A stretch of DNA of 64,000 bases from Planctomycetia bacterium (GCA_015075745.1 JABTTW010000001.1:372001-436000); one strand, 5' to 3'; counted from the first letter of the stretch, positions 27,399-36,111 are shown. Notes: generated by a model from the sequence alone, not told the origin. Numbers and translations are program-made.

Positions 27399-27497
27399 CG
27401 CAACGATACAGATACCTCGAAACCACTATCATTGGCGGCAGGCATGCCGTTGTGTAGTTGGTTTTCCATCACCGGTTAATTGTAGGAGTCTCCGATC

Positions 27498-27683
27498 GTG
27501 GGAAGTGCATGGCGAAGCCGGCGAGGACTCATCGTGTGGTTGTTTGCGATCGCAGCCATGTTGTGTTGCGTCATCGTCTGCCTGACCCGTGAGCGGCCGA
27601 GATACGGCCTCGCGTTTTTCATGGGAACTGGACTGGTGACGGTGGCGTTTAAGATCAAGCCGAAGGACCTGGAAGGTAAGTGA
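27498..27683 (+). CDS. Small membrane protein, hypothetical
   Basis: 61 residues from a GTG at 27498 with AGGAG nine bases upstream. One strong helix (LIVWLFAIAAMLCCVIVCL) and a second weaker one (YGLAFFMGTGLVTVAF) end in a basic tail. I recognise no family. The ribosome site and helix pattern are the only support. Confidence 0.45.
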   Translation: MGSAWRSRRGLIVWLFAIAAMLCCVIVCLTRERPRYGLAFFMGTGLVTVAFKIKPKDLEGK

Positions 27684-27746
27684 GCAAGAATCTTGCAAAG
27701 GGCTGAATACTCATGCCTTGCAAGGGGCGAGTCTACTTTGGGCGCG

Positions 27747-27806
27747 ACCTCGCGGGGTCATCGTTGGGTTAAACTGCATTTGTGCATTCTCGCTCAGCGT
27801 GCGCGC
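27747..27806 (+). repeat. Dispersed repeat, copy B
   Basis: About 60 bases, ACCTCGCGGGG to AGCGTGCGCGC, collinear with 25982-26041. It begins a stretch of palindromes that runs to 28187. Confidence 0.5.
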
Positions 27807-27989
27807 GGGGAATGGTGATCGCGCGCGGCGGGATGCGACCCCGTTGGGGTCGAGATGGATTTGGGGCCTACCCGGGTACAGGTGCGATGCCCCTGCCTAC
27901 TGACTTTTGGCCCTTCGGGCCGAGGATGAGTTTGCGCGGGGTCTGCGCGCTCTCGCCAGGTAGCTGATCGGAATGATGATGCATGTATT

Positions 27990-28034
27990 CGCCCGGTAGG
28001 GCGTACGATGGTAGCCAGTGATTTTAATCACTGG
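27990..28034 (+). repeat. REP-like element, forward copy
   Basis: A 45-base unit made of a GCCC/GGGC hairpin, the spacer ACGATGGTAGC and a 9-bp-arm hairpin (CCAGTGATT / AATCACTGG). A second copy lies inverted at 28144-28187. Confidence 0.65.
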
Positions 28035-28143
28035 ACCCTTGCGGCCCCATTTCATTCCTGTCCGGAGGGCGGACGAACTTGGATGACCAGCCCGCGTCCG
28101 CCCTTTCGGGCGGTGAAAAAAATAAGAGGTGGATGATCGCTAT

Positions 28144-28187
28144 CCGGTGGTTGAAACCACCGGCTACCATCGTTGGCCCTCCGGGCC
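28144..28187 (-). repeat. REP-like element, inverted copy
   Basis: Read on the minus strand this is the same order: GGCCC-GGA-GGGCC hairpin, ACGATGGTAGC spacer, then a hairpin with arms CCGGTGGTT and AACCACCGG. Relative to the forward copy the long hairpin differs at positions that change on both arms (A/T to G/C), so pairing is kept. Confidence 0.65.
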
Positions 28188-28202
28188 GGAGTTGTGGTCG
28201 GT

Positions 28203-28450
28203 GCGGACACCCATGGAAAAATCGCTCGGAGCGGACGGTTTCGAGCAACGTTTGGTGCGGGCGCTCGGGAGCATCGCGATCGGGGCAGACGCCCGTGGAC
28301 AAATCGCTCGGTGCGGACGCTCCTAGACCAAGCGCTTGGGGCGGATGCACCCGTCCAACGTGCTCGGCGCTGACGCCCTTGAACCAAGCAATCGGTGCTG
28401 TCGTTGCTGAGCAACGTTCGGTGCGGGCGCTCCTGAGCAAAACCCAACAG
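28203..28450. repeat. Degenerate tandem repeat, about nine units of 26-28 nt
   Basis: Units begin with GCGGAC or a close variant at 28203, 28231, 28257, 28285, 28313, 28341, 28369, 28397 and 28423. The typical unit is GCGGACGCnC, then C/G-rich spacing, then CAAnCGCTCGGT. Seven units are 28 nt or nearly so, and the second and eighth are 26 nt. As 28 is not a multiple of three, no frame repeats a peptide, so this is a non-coding minisatellite, not a repeat protein. It ends about 240 bases before the radical SAM gene. Confidence 0.7.
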
Positions 28451-28689
28451 CGTTCCGAAAGCTCGCGCAGGCGGCGTGAGCGCATGGCGCAAAGGGCAGC
28501 ACGAGCAGCATTGCAGCGAGCGATGGCGCCACAGGCGGCAGAAGAAAAGCGGCAAACAGGCTGTGGCGAGCCCCAATCGGCGGTATTCCGAGTAGCGATT
28601 AAGTCTCTTGGGCCGTATCATGTCGGCGTGTCGGGCTCTTTAGCCTCCTGCCCGGTGAGGCACGCCTATAGATACACCTGGAGAATCGA

Positions 28690-30600
28690 GTGGAACTTCC
28701 CCGCCGCAAGCCCAACGACGTTTACATCCCGGACGGCGCGCTTACCGAGATACTGAGCGAACTGCGACAGCGCAAGGACGCGCACGATCTGGCCATCGCC
28801 ATCGTCTATGCCTTCGACTTTCGAACGCGGATGCTGCCTTATTGGTACGCCGATCGGCGCATGGCGCCCTGCTCGGTGCGCACGCTGGGCGACTGCCTCA
28901 ACGCGGCGGGCTTCAAGAACGTCCGCATCGTCCTCCAGCAGTGGACTCCCAATTTCAAAGCCAACAAGGCCAAGCTGGGCGGCAAGCCGCTCGACATCCT
29001 CATGGTCTCGGCCATGCAGGTTCATGCCGAGCCGGCCTACGACATGGTTCGCGACGCGATCGGCATGGGAGATGACGCCCGCCCGCTGGTCCTGGCCGGC
29101 GGCCCCAAGGCGATCTACGAGCCGGTCGATTTCTTCGACCTCGGCCCCGAGCCGGGCATGAGCGCTGACTGCGTCTCGACCGGCGAGGCCTACGTCATGC
29201 TGGAGCTGCTCAAGAAGATCCTCGACCACAAAGGCGAGAAGGACTCGTGCCTTTCCGCTTACCGCCGCGCCCGAGATGAAGGGGCGCTGGAGGACGTGGC
29301 CGGCCTGGTCTATCTGCCGCCGGATGCGCCGGCGGACAAGCTCTACGCCATCAACACCGGCGTGCAGCGACTGCTGCGAGACCTCGACGAGATGCCCATG
29401 CCGGACGCGGGGTATCGGATGATCGAGCCGCCGCATCGGCGACAGACGCTGGCCGCGGCGCCGTTCGCCGCCGACAAGGTCGGCAAGGTGTCGATCGTTT
29501 CCTCGGTCATATCCACGCATGGGTGTAAGTTTGCCTGCACCTATTGCCCGATCCCGGCGGTGAATCAGCGGACGTGGCGTCACAAGAGCCCCCAGCGATT
29601 GGCCGAGGAGATCAAACATATTCATGAGAACTTCGGCATCACCGAGTTCTTCGGAACCGACGACAATTTCTTCAACAGCCGCGAGACGGTCGTCGATCTG
29701 ATGACGGCGATGGCGAATACCAAGATTCGCGGCAAGCCGATGGGCGAAGTGATCCGCTTCTACACCGAGGCGACGGAGTTCGACGTCCATAAGAATCTGG
29801 ACATCCTCCCGCTGTGCCGCAAGGCCGGCATGACGGCGATCTGGTTCGGCATCGAGGACATCACCGCCGAGCTGGTCAACAAGGGCCAGACGCCCGGCAA
29901 GACGACGATCGTGTACGACGCACTGCGCAAGCTCGGCATCGAGCCGATGTGCATGATGATCCACAATGACGACCAGCCTCTGCGCTCTCCGAACGGGACG
30001 CTCAACGGCCTGGTCAATCAGGCGAAGTACATGTTCGACAAGGGCGCCGTGTCATACCAGTGCACCTACCTGGGCCCGGCCGTCGGCACGCTGGACTTCG
30101 AGCCGGCGGCGAGGGAGAAGCGACTGTTCAAAACGGTGGCGGGGATGAAGATTCCCCAGGCCTTCCAGGACGGCAATCACGTGGCCGCTTCCAAGCACCC
30201 GCGGCCGTGGGAACGACAGATGAACGTCGTGCGCGGTTATGCGACTTTCTATAACCCGGCCAACATGCTACGAATCGTCCTGAATTGGCGGCACGACTCG
30301 CTGGCCCTTCGCCGATTCCTGTTCCAGATCATCGGGCAGATCGGTATCGTCATGACTTTTCCGAAGCTCTACTGGTGGGCCAGAAAACTGAAAAAGGGAC
30401 CCATTGTGCTTTGGGACGGCCTCCAACCCGCCAGAATTCCCATGGTCGATATCGAGACCTCTCGCGAGGTGAATTGGGCCATCGCACACGTTCCGACCGA
30501 CGGTCTCACGGTCAGCCCGCGCATCAGGCGGTCGAAAGGCTCGGAGTCGTCTGAGGCTCGTTTCTCGCGTCCCATGGCACTTCAGGCGGCCGTCGGCTGA
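28690..30600 (+). CDS. Radical SAM protein with N-terminal B12-binding-like domain
   Basis: 636 residues from a GTG at 28690, preceded by GGAG at suitable spacing. Residues about 30-180 resemble a cobalamin-binding-type Rossmann region (LDILMVSAMQVHAEPAYDMV, LVLAGGPKAIYEP), but the DxHxxG cobalamin motif is not seen. The radical SAM core has C279-x3-C283-x2-C286 (GCKFACTYC) for the [4Fe-4S] cluster and EFFGTDDNFFNS following. It belongs to the broad B12-radical-SAM superfamily that includes hopanoid and tetrapyrrole enzymes; the substrate is unknown. A hydrophobic/basic stretch near 550-575 (IVMTFPKLYWWARKLKKG) may touch the membrane. A glycosyltransferase follows after 235 bases. Confidence 0.82.
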   Translation: MELPRRKPNDVYIPDGALTEILSELRQRKDAHDLAIAIVYAFDFRTRMLPYWYADRRMAPCSVRTLGDCLNAAGFKNVRIVLQQWTPNFKANKAKLGGKPLDILMVSAMQVHAEPAYDMVRDAIGMGDDARPLVLAGGPKAIYEPVDFFDLGPEPGMSADCVSTGEAYVMLELLKKILDHKGEKDSCLSAYRRARDEGALEDVAGLVYLPPDAPADKLYAINTGVQRLLRDLDEMPMPDAGYRMIEPPHRRQTLAAAPFAADKVGKVSIVSSVISTHGCKFACTYCPIPAVNQRTWRHKSPQRLAEEIKHIHENFGITEFFGTDDNFFNSRETVVDLMTAMANTKIRGKPMGEVIRFYTEATEFDVHKNLDILPLCRKAGMTAIWFGIEDITAELVNKGQTPGKTTIVYDALRKLGIEPMCMMIHNDDQPLRSPNGTLNGLVNQAKYMFDKGAVSYQCTYLGPAVGTLDFEPAAREKRLFKTVAGMKIPQAFQDGNHVAASKHPRPWERQMNVVRGYATFYNPANMLRIVLNWRHDSLALRRFLFQIIGQIGIVMTFPKLYWWARKLKKGPIVLWDGLQPARIPMVDIETSREVNWAIAHVPTDGLTVSPRIRRSKGSESSEARFSRPMALQAAVG

Positions 30601-30835
30601 GCCGTGCGAATCATGGCGTCGGAACAATAGGGCGACCGGAGTGCCCGTGATGTGCCGGTCCCCGTCGAAGTCGGCATTAACCCTTTTTAATCCGCATTTC
30701 ACCCCCCTTTCAACTGTACCAGCCATAGTATTCGCATCGTTGGCAGGGACGAGGTCCATGTGTCATCGGACCCCCGCCGCACCGATCACGCCGTTGTGAT
30801 CGGACTTGCCTGCCCGACTTTGGAATTTCCCACCG

Positions 30836-32431
30836 ATGCAGCCAACCTTCAGCAGGTTGGCGGTTCTAAGAGAGCTACAATTGCAACGTGTGGCCTCCGG
30901 AATGCGAAGGAGCAGAAACTTGTCCGTCATCTCACTCAGCGGTTTGTGGAACACAGCGAAGATTTCCGCCGCGCCGCGCACCAAGGATCAAAGCGAGTCG
31001 CTTCGCGATGTCCCGGCGAAGCTCGGCCTCGTCGGCTTTTGCGTCGCCGTCATCTCGGCTGCATATTGGTTTGATTCGAGTCACCAGGCGATTCACATCA
31101 TGTGGCACTCGCCCTTTTTGCGACCGGTCATGATCTTCGGCGCTTCGTACGCCGGTATCTCGACGATCTGGTCGGTGTGGCGATTTGTCCTGGCGGTGCG
31201 ATATCGCCCGGTGCCGATCGTCGCCGATTCGCGTCTCCCGAAGATCACGGTCGTCGTGCCGGCCTTCAACGAAGGCGCGCTCGTCGGCGACACGATTCGC
31301 CATCTGGCCCGGGCGAACTATCCGGTCGATCGATTTGAGATCATCGTGTGCGACGACGGCAGCACCGACGACACCTGGCACCACATCCAGAAGGCCTCTG
31401 CCGAAGTCTCCTCCATGGTCAAGATTCTGCCGCTGCACTTTGAAGAGAACCGTGGCAAGCGATGGGTGCTGTGGGAAGGCTTCCGACGCGCTTCCGGCGA
31501 CGTCTTCATCACGGTGGACAGCGATTCGCTCATCGAACCGGACGCCCTGAAGTCGGTCGTCAGCCCCATGGTTGAAGACAGCCAGGTCGGCGGCGTGGCG
31601 GGCAATGTCCGCGTGCTGAACAAGTTCGACGGCATCATTCCCCGGATGCTGTCCGTTCGATATGTGATGACTTTTGACTTCAAGCGCGCCGCCCAGAGCA
31701 TGATGGGCGGAGGCACGGTGCTCTGTTGTGCCGGCGCCCTGGCCGCCTATCGCCGCAAGGCCGTGATGCCGATCCTCGATCAGTGGCTGCACCAGACTTA
31801 TCTGGGCGGTCATGCCCGAGCGGGCGAAGACCACGCCATGACTAATTTCATCATTCGCCAGGGCTTCAAGGTGAAGTTCCAGCGAACGGCGAAGGTCTTC
31901 ACCAAGAGCCCGAAGACCTACTCGGCGCTTTGCAAGATGTTCCTCCGCTGGGGTCGCAGCAACGTCCGCGAGACGGTGCACACCGCGAGCTACCTCTTCA
32001 GCAGTTTCCGCCCTGGCCTCCAGCTTGGCGTGCGATTCAACTTCATCAACAGCGCGATCGGGCTGGTTCTTCCGTACATCTTTCTGGGGTTCACCCTGGT
32101 GATGTCCGCCGTGTATCCGACGATCTTCGGCCTCAAGCTGCTGGCGGCATGCGTGACCGGCGGCCTCTTCTCCACGCTGTTCTTCGCCGTGCGAGAAAAG
32201 AGCACCGAGGCCATCTTCGGCATCGTGTACAGCTACTACGTGACGCTCTTCGTGTCATGGGTGTGGCCCTTCGCGCTGATGACCTCTCACAAGAGCGTGT
32301 GGATGACGCGGGTCGCGGCGAAGCCTGCCGGGTTGCAACCGTCGATCGCCCTGGTCGGCAAGCCGACGGCCGAGCCGGTTCATCGCCCGCACGCGGTGGT
32401 CATTCCGCAGTCCGTGGCCGCGGCTTCCTGA
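30836..32431 (+). CDS. Processive family-2 glycosyltransferase (hyaluronan/chitin-synthase-like)
   Basis: 531 residues from the ATG at 30836; ATG at 30902 and TTG at 30806 are alternatives, none with a strong ribosome site. Two N-terminal membrane helices precede the GT-A domain. The domain has VVVPAFNEG, CDDGSTDDT, DSD, GGTVLCCAGALAAYRR, GEDHAMTNFIIRQG and a KMFLRWGRSNVRE segment, equivalent to the QxxRW motif of processive enzymes. At least three C-terminal helices follow. This is the architecture of hyaluronan, chitin and Nod-factor synthases, which polymerise a sugar nucleotide and extrude the chain. The product is unknown; an exopolysaccharide is the likeliest. Confidence 0.82.
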   Translation: MQPTFSRLAVLRELQLQRVASGMRRSRNLSVISLSGLWNTAKISAAPRTKDQSESLRDVPAKLGLVGFCVAVISAAYWFDSSHQAIHIMWHSPFLRPVMIFGASYAGISTIWSVWRFVLAVRYRPVPIVADSRLPKITVVVPAFNEGALVGDTIRHLARANYPVDRFEIIVCDDGSTDDTWHHIQKASAEVSSMVKILPLHFEENRGKRWVLWEGFRRASGDVFITVDSDSLIEPDALKSVVSPMVEDSQVGGVAGNVRVLNKFDGIIPRMLSVRYVMTFDFKRAAQSMMGGGTVLCCAGALAAYRRKAVMPILDQWLHQTYLGGHARAGEDHAMTNFIIRQGFKVKFQRTAKVFTKSPKTYSALCKMFLRWGRSNVRETVHTASYLFSSFRPGLQLGVRFNFINSAIGLVLPYIFLGFTLVMSAVYPTIFGLKLLAACVTGGLFSTLFFAVREKSTEAIFGIVYSYYVTLFVSWVWPFALMTSHKSVWMTRVAAKPAGLQPSIALVGKPTAEPVHRPHAVVIPQSVAAAS

Positions 32432-33886
32432 TCATTCGGGCGCCAGCGGCAGATCCACCACGAATTCGCAACCGCCGCCCTCACGGCTGCTCACTGAGAT
32501 ATTGCCGCCGTGCAGTCGCGTGACGCCCTTGGCGATGGCCAGGCCCAGGCCGGTGCCGTTGGCGCCCTCCTCCACCCGCGGAATCCGATAGAAACGTTCG
32601 AAGACGCGGTCCATGTGCTGCTGCGGGATGCCCGCGCCGCGATCGCGAACCGATACGCGTACGATCTGGCCCTCGATGCTCACTTTCACCTCGACGGATT
32701 CGCCCGCCGGAGAATATCTCACGCCGTTTTGCACGAGGTTACCCAGGAGCGACTCGAGCAGGTCCGCGTCGCCCTTGACGAGCGGGTCGGGTTCGTCGCC
32801 GCTCGGCATGGCCAGGGACAACACGAGGCGGATTCCCTTCTCCTCGGCGATTCGCTGCCAGCGCTGGACTACGTCTGTCGCCGTCTCGTTGATCGACACG
32901 GCTTCGGTCGAAGCGAGCGGCAGCCCGGCGTCGGCGCGGGCCAGGGTGAGCAGGCTGTCGATCATCTGCGCGAGGCGGCGCATCTCGTCCAATAGGCCCG
33001 TCATGTAGCGATCGTACTCTTCCGGCGAACGCGGCTTTTGCCGAAACACCTGCAACTCGCCGAGCAGCACCGCGACAGGCGTCTTCAACTCGTGGGCGGC
33101 GTCGGCGACGAAGCGCTCCTGGGCGATAAACGCGGCCTCAAGGCGGTCGAGCATCTGGTTGATCGTGATGACCAGCTCACCGACTTCATCGCGCGCCTGC
33201 GGCAACTGCATTCGACGGTCGAGCCGGGCCGCGGTCAGCTCCTGTGCCTCACGGGCGATCTTGCGAATGGGCGCCAGCGAGCGCCGGGCGATGAACCACG
33301 ACGCGAGGCCGGCGGCGAGCATGCCGAAGGGAATGACGATCAGGAATATCCGCTGCAGGTTGGACCGGCTGGTGTCGAAGGCGCCGAGGTTCAGGCCGAT
33401 CTGAATGTAAAACGGCAACACGCCGGAAACCTCGCAATATCGCGTGAGCAGGCGCATCTGACCGTCGGACCCGAGCAGCGCGGCGATGTCGGTACCCTCG
33501 ATCGTCTCAAACTTCGGCCGCTTGGATTTTCTGAGATTTGAGAGGTCGGCGGGCATGGGGAGGCGGACGTTGCGCAGGTTTTGGGATCGGTTGCGGGATT
33601 CACCGGTCGCCGAGCGAAGCTGAATGTAGTAACGCGAGCCGCGCAGCGACTTGAACGGCGCTTCCACCGCCTCGGCAAATGGCGACTCTCGGCCTTCGTT
33701 GGCGTCGCGTTCGATCTGTCCAAGAGCGACTTCGAGGCGATCTTCCAGGCGGCCGTCGACCGTTGCGATGACGTTGGACTCCCAGAATGTGAGCACGACA
33801 ACGCTCAGGACGGTGATCGAGACGCCGAACACCGTGAGGAAAAGCATCGTCAGCTTGAAGCGGAGGGTGCGGACCTGATTCCACAT
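32432..33886 (-). CDS. Sensor histidine kinase, OmpR-partner type (HAMP-HisKA-HATPase)
   Basis: 484 residues; the ATG at 33886 has GGAGAG eight bases upstream. TM1 at about 10-34, a 140-residue periplasmic sensor, TM2 at 178-198, HAMP to about 255, then HisKA with the phospho-acceptor H265 (ADAAHELKTP). The ATPase part has NLVQNGVRYSP (N box), DRGAGIP (G1) and GTGLGLAIAKG (G2). The gene lies 32 bases after its response regulator, in the usual regulator-first order. The signal it senses is not apparent. Confidence 0.93.
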   Translation of the reverse strand: MWNQVRTLRFKLTMLFLTVFGVSITVLSVVVLTFWESNVIATVDGRLEDRLEVALGQIERDANEGRESPFAEAVEAPFKSLRGSRYYIQLRSATGESRNRSQNLRNVRLPMPADLSNLRKSKRPKFETIEGTDIAALLGSDGQMRLLTRYCEVSGVLPFYIQIGLNLGAFDTSRSNLQRIFLIVIPFGMLAAGLASWFIARRSLAPIRKIAREAQELTAARLDRRMQLPQARDEVGELVITINQMLDRLEAAFIAQERFVADAAHELKTPVAVLLGELQVFRQKPRSPEEYDRYMTGLLDEMRRLAQMIDSLLTLARADAGLPLASTEAVSINETATDVVQRWQRIAEEKGIRLVLSLAMPSGDEPDPLVKGDADLLESLLGNLVQNGVRYSPAGESVEVKVSIEGQIVRVSVRDRGAGIPQQHMDRVFERFYRIPRVEEGANGTGLGLAIAKGVTRLHGGNISVSSREGGGCEFVVDLPLAPE

Positions 33887-33918
33887 GGCGTCAGCTCTCC
33901 CGCCGGTCCTCACCCGGC

Positions 33919-34602
33919 TTAGCTATCGACGCTCTCGGTGCTGAGCACGTAGCCGCTGCCGATGACCGTGTGGATCAACGGCTGATCGAATCCCTTGTCG
34001 ATCTTGCGGCGAACCATGCTCACATAGACGTCAATGACGTTGCTGTCTCCGTCGAAGTTCATGTCCCAGACATGCTCGGCGATGGCCGTTCGCGTCAACA
34101 CGCGATTCGGGTTGCGAAGAAAATACTCCAGCAGCGAGAACTCCTTGGCGGTCAGTCGAATGCGCTGGCCGCCGCGCGTCACGCGCCGCTGATTCAGATC
34201 CACTTCGAGGTCGGCGAAGCGAAGGGTCGTCGATCCGGCGGCCTGTCCCCGGCGGAGGATCGCCCGGACCCGCGCGATCAATTCGTCGAACTCGAACGGC
34301 TTGGTCAGGTAGTCGTCGGCGCCTGCGTCGAGGCCGGAGACTTTGTCCGACGTGGTCGCGAGAGCCGTGAGCATCAGGATCGGCGTCTTTACGCCGCGCC
34401 GGCGGAGATTGCGGCAGACCTGCATGCCGTCCATGTCGGGCAGCATGACATCGAGGATGACCAGGTCGTAGGGGTTGGACGCCGCCTGGTGTTCGCCGTC
34501 GTGGCCGGACGCGGCCGCCTCGATCAGGTAGCCCTGCTCCTCGAGGCCCTGCCGGATGAGCCCCGCCATCTTCGGATTGTCCTCGATCACCAGAAGCTTC
34601 AT
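33919..34602 (-). CDS. OmpR/PhoB-family response regulator
   Basis: 227 residues. Receiver domain with acidic pair E7/D8, phospho-acceptor D51 (LVILDVMLPDMDG), T79 region (LMLTALA) and K in TKPFEFDEL. The C-terminal winged helix reads LRFADLEVDLNQRRVTRGG, LTAKEFSLLEYFLRNPN, then VDVYVSMVRRKID-type recognition helix and the RGxGYVL-like GSGYVL end. It partners the kinase downstream and is expected to bind direct repeats at its target promoters. Confidence 0.95.
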   Translation of the reverse strand: MKLLVIEDNPKMAGLIRQGLEEQGYLIEAAASGHDGEHQAASNPYDLVILDVMLPDMDGMQVCRNLRRRGVKTPILMLTALATTSDKVSGLDAGADDYLTKPFEFDELIARVRAILRRGQAAGSTTLRFADLEVDLNQRRVTRGGQRIRLTAKEFSLLEYFLRNPNRVLTRTAIAEHVWDMNFDGDSNVIDVYVSMVRRKIDKGFDQPLIHTVIGSGYVLSTESVDS

Positions 34603-34631
34603 GAAATCGCCGCTCGTCGGGAACCGGTTTG

Positions 34632-35072
34632 TTATGCGATGATCTTGGTCATTTCCGGCGGCACCACGATGGCGTTGCCGATGGCCACGTCTTCGGCGTG
34701 CTGATTCACGCAGGCGACCATGAGCCGGACCCGCCTGGCGTTCACGATCTCCATCACCGTCGCATTGGCCTTGATCACGTCGCCGATGAACACCGGCTTT
34801 AAGAACCGGATATGCAGCTCCACAAAGATCGTTCCGACCCCGGGCAGCTCGCTTCCGAGGACGGTGGAGATGATCGCGGCCATGAGAATGCCGTGGGCGA
34901 CGCGGTGGCCGAACCGGCTCTTTTTTGCGTACTCCTCGTCGATGTGCAGCGGGTTAAAGTCTCCGGAGATATCGGCGAATTGGAAGATGTCCTTTTCGCT
35001 GATGACCTTTTCAAAGGCGCCCTTGTCCCCCACGGTGATGGATTCGCGTGTTCGAGGCGTCAGGCCGGCCAT
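34632..35072 (-). CDS. MaoC-type (R)-specific enoyl-CoA hydratase-like protein
   Basis: 146 residues with GGAGA seven bases upstream of the ATG. The hot-dog fold hydratase signature is complete: FADISGDFNPLHIDEEYAKK with the catalytic Asp and His, then SRFGHRVAHGILMAAIIS. HIRFLKPVFIGD follows. Relatives hydrate trans-2-enoyl-CoA to (R)-3-hydroxyacyl-CoA for polyhydroxyalkanoate supply or fatty-acid turnover. No other lipid gene is adjacent, so the pathway is uncertain. It precedes the response regulator on the same strand by 29 bases. Confidence 0.88.
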   Translation of the reverse strand: MAGLTPRTRESITVGDKGAFEKVISEKDIFQFADISGDFNPLHIDEEYAKKSRFGHRVAHGILMAAIISTVLGSELPGVGTIFVELHIRFLKPVFIGDVIKANATVMEIVNARRVRLMVACVNQHAEDVAIGNAIVVPPEMTKIIA

Positions 35073-35185
35073 GACAGGTTCTCCGTTTACATGTCCCGAA
35101 TTGGATTATAACCCCGGACCTGTTCAGCGTGTGGTCATGATGCGCACGCCCATCAACCGACTATGATCCGGGGCCGTCGTGCTCG

Positions 35186-36055
35186 ATGGCGCCGGCGTCG
35201 CATTCACGGCGGATTGTGAAAAAACCGCCGGACGCCGGGCGGCAGACTCCGAGGAGATTATTCAGCTTGTTCCGATGGCTTCGAGAGCTTCTGACCGGTC
35301 GCCCCGCAGCGCCTCGACAGTTGGAGCGCGACACGGCGGCCGTCCGTTGGAGCTTTGACGATCTTGCCGCGGACTTTCCGCTGCTTTGGTCGCTCCCGGC
35401 CCGCGACAAGCGATGCCTGCCGAAGCTGGTCACGCGGTTCGTGGACGAGAAAAAGTTCTGGGGTGCGCGAGACCTCCAGGTCACCGAGCAGATGAAGGCC
35501 TTCGTCGCGGCACAGGCCTGCATTCTCATTCTGCGACTTCCGCACCTGGGGCTGTTTCCCAAGACCAAGGAGATCATCCTTTACCCGTCGGAGATCGGCG
35601 ACCGAATCGACGCGATTGGTCCCGATGGCGAGACTTACTGGATCGAGCCGGACAAGATCGGGGAGACGTGGCATCGCGGGCCTGTCCTTCTTTCATGGGA
35701 CAGACTGCAAGCCGCCCGGGGAAACCCAACGCTCAAAAGCAACACGGTCTTCCACGAATTCGCTCACGCGCTCGATTTCCTGACCGGCCAGGCCGACGGC
35801 CGCCCCCCTCTGGATTCGCCTCGGCAGGCGGAAAAGTGGAATCGGGTGATGACATCGGCGTATCGAACCCACATTGCTGACGTGCAAACGGGGCGCAGGA
35901 CCTTTATTGACCCCTACGGCGCCACAAATCCGGCCGAGTTCTTCGCCGTCTGCACGGAACACTTCTTTACGCAGCCGAAACGATTGAGCAAATCAAATTT
36001 GGCCCTTTATGTTGTTCTTGCTCGCTTCTATAGGCAGGACCCAGGCTCCTGGTGA
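35186..36055 (+). CDS. mtfA: MtfA-like zinc metallopeptidase (M90)
   Basis: 289 residues. The motif VFHEFAHALDFLTGQADG holds the HExxH zinc site (about residues 190-194). NPAEFFAVCTEHFF, about 60 residues later, supplies the third ligand Glu, as in the anthrax-lethal-factor-like MtfA family. In Escherichia coli MtfA binds the repressor Mlc and is an aminopeptidase. No PTS or Mlc gene is near, so the partner here is unknown. The gene converges on the structured RNA that is transcribed from the other strand. Confidence 0.88.
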   Translation: MAPASHSRRIVKKPPDAGRQTPRRLFSLFRWLRELLTGRPAAPRQLERDTAAVRWSFDDLAADFPLLWSLPARDKRCLPKLVTRFVDEKKFWGARDLQVTEQMKAFVAAQACILILRLPHLGLFPKTKEIILYPSEIGDRIDAIGPDGETYWIEPDKIGETWHRGPVLLSWDRLQAARGNPTLKSNTVFHEFAHALDFLTGQADGRPPLDSPRQAEKWNRVMTSAYRTHIADVQTGRRTFIDPYGATNPAEFFAVCTEHFFTQPKRLSKSNLALYVVLARFYRQDPGSW

Positions 36056-36111
36056 GGCCCGGAAAAAGGTGGTTGCCGCAAGCGTAAGACGCAATTGGGT
36101 TATCTGTGCGC

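Larger units (their letters stand above)
27836..28187. repeat. Cluster of eight short palindromes
   Basis: Perfect hairpins occur at 27836-27852 (CGACCCC-GTT-GGGGTCG), 27909-27921 (GGCCC-TTC-GGGCC), 27991-28002 (GCCC-GGTA-GGGC), 28015-28034 (CCAGTGATT-TT-AATCACTGG), 28060-28074 (GTCCG-GAGGG-CGGAC), 28098-28113 (CCGCCC-TTTC-GGGCGG), 28144-28163 (CCGGTGGTT-GA-AACCACCGG) and 28175-28187 (GGCCC-TCC-GGGCC). No coding sequence explains them. Confidence 0.75.

Noticed and set aside
28203..28450. Possible CRISPR array
   Set aside because: Units are contiguous and degenerate with no unique spacers between identical repeats, and no cas gene is present.
28024..28756. Open frames on both strands through the 28-nt array
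   Set aside because: The repeat period is not a multiple of three and the predicted peptides look like repeat noise with no ribosome site.
30653..30688. Possible terminator after the radical SAM gene
   Set aside because: The TGCCG/CGGCA stem is short with a 14-base loop, and the T-run is seven bases away, so support is too weak to list.
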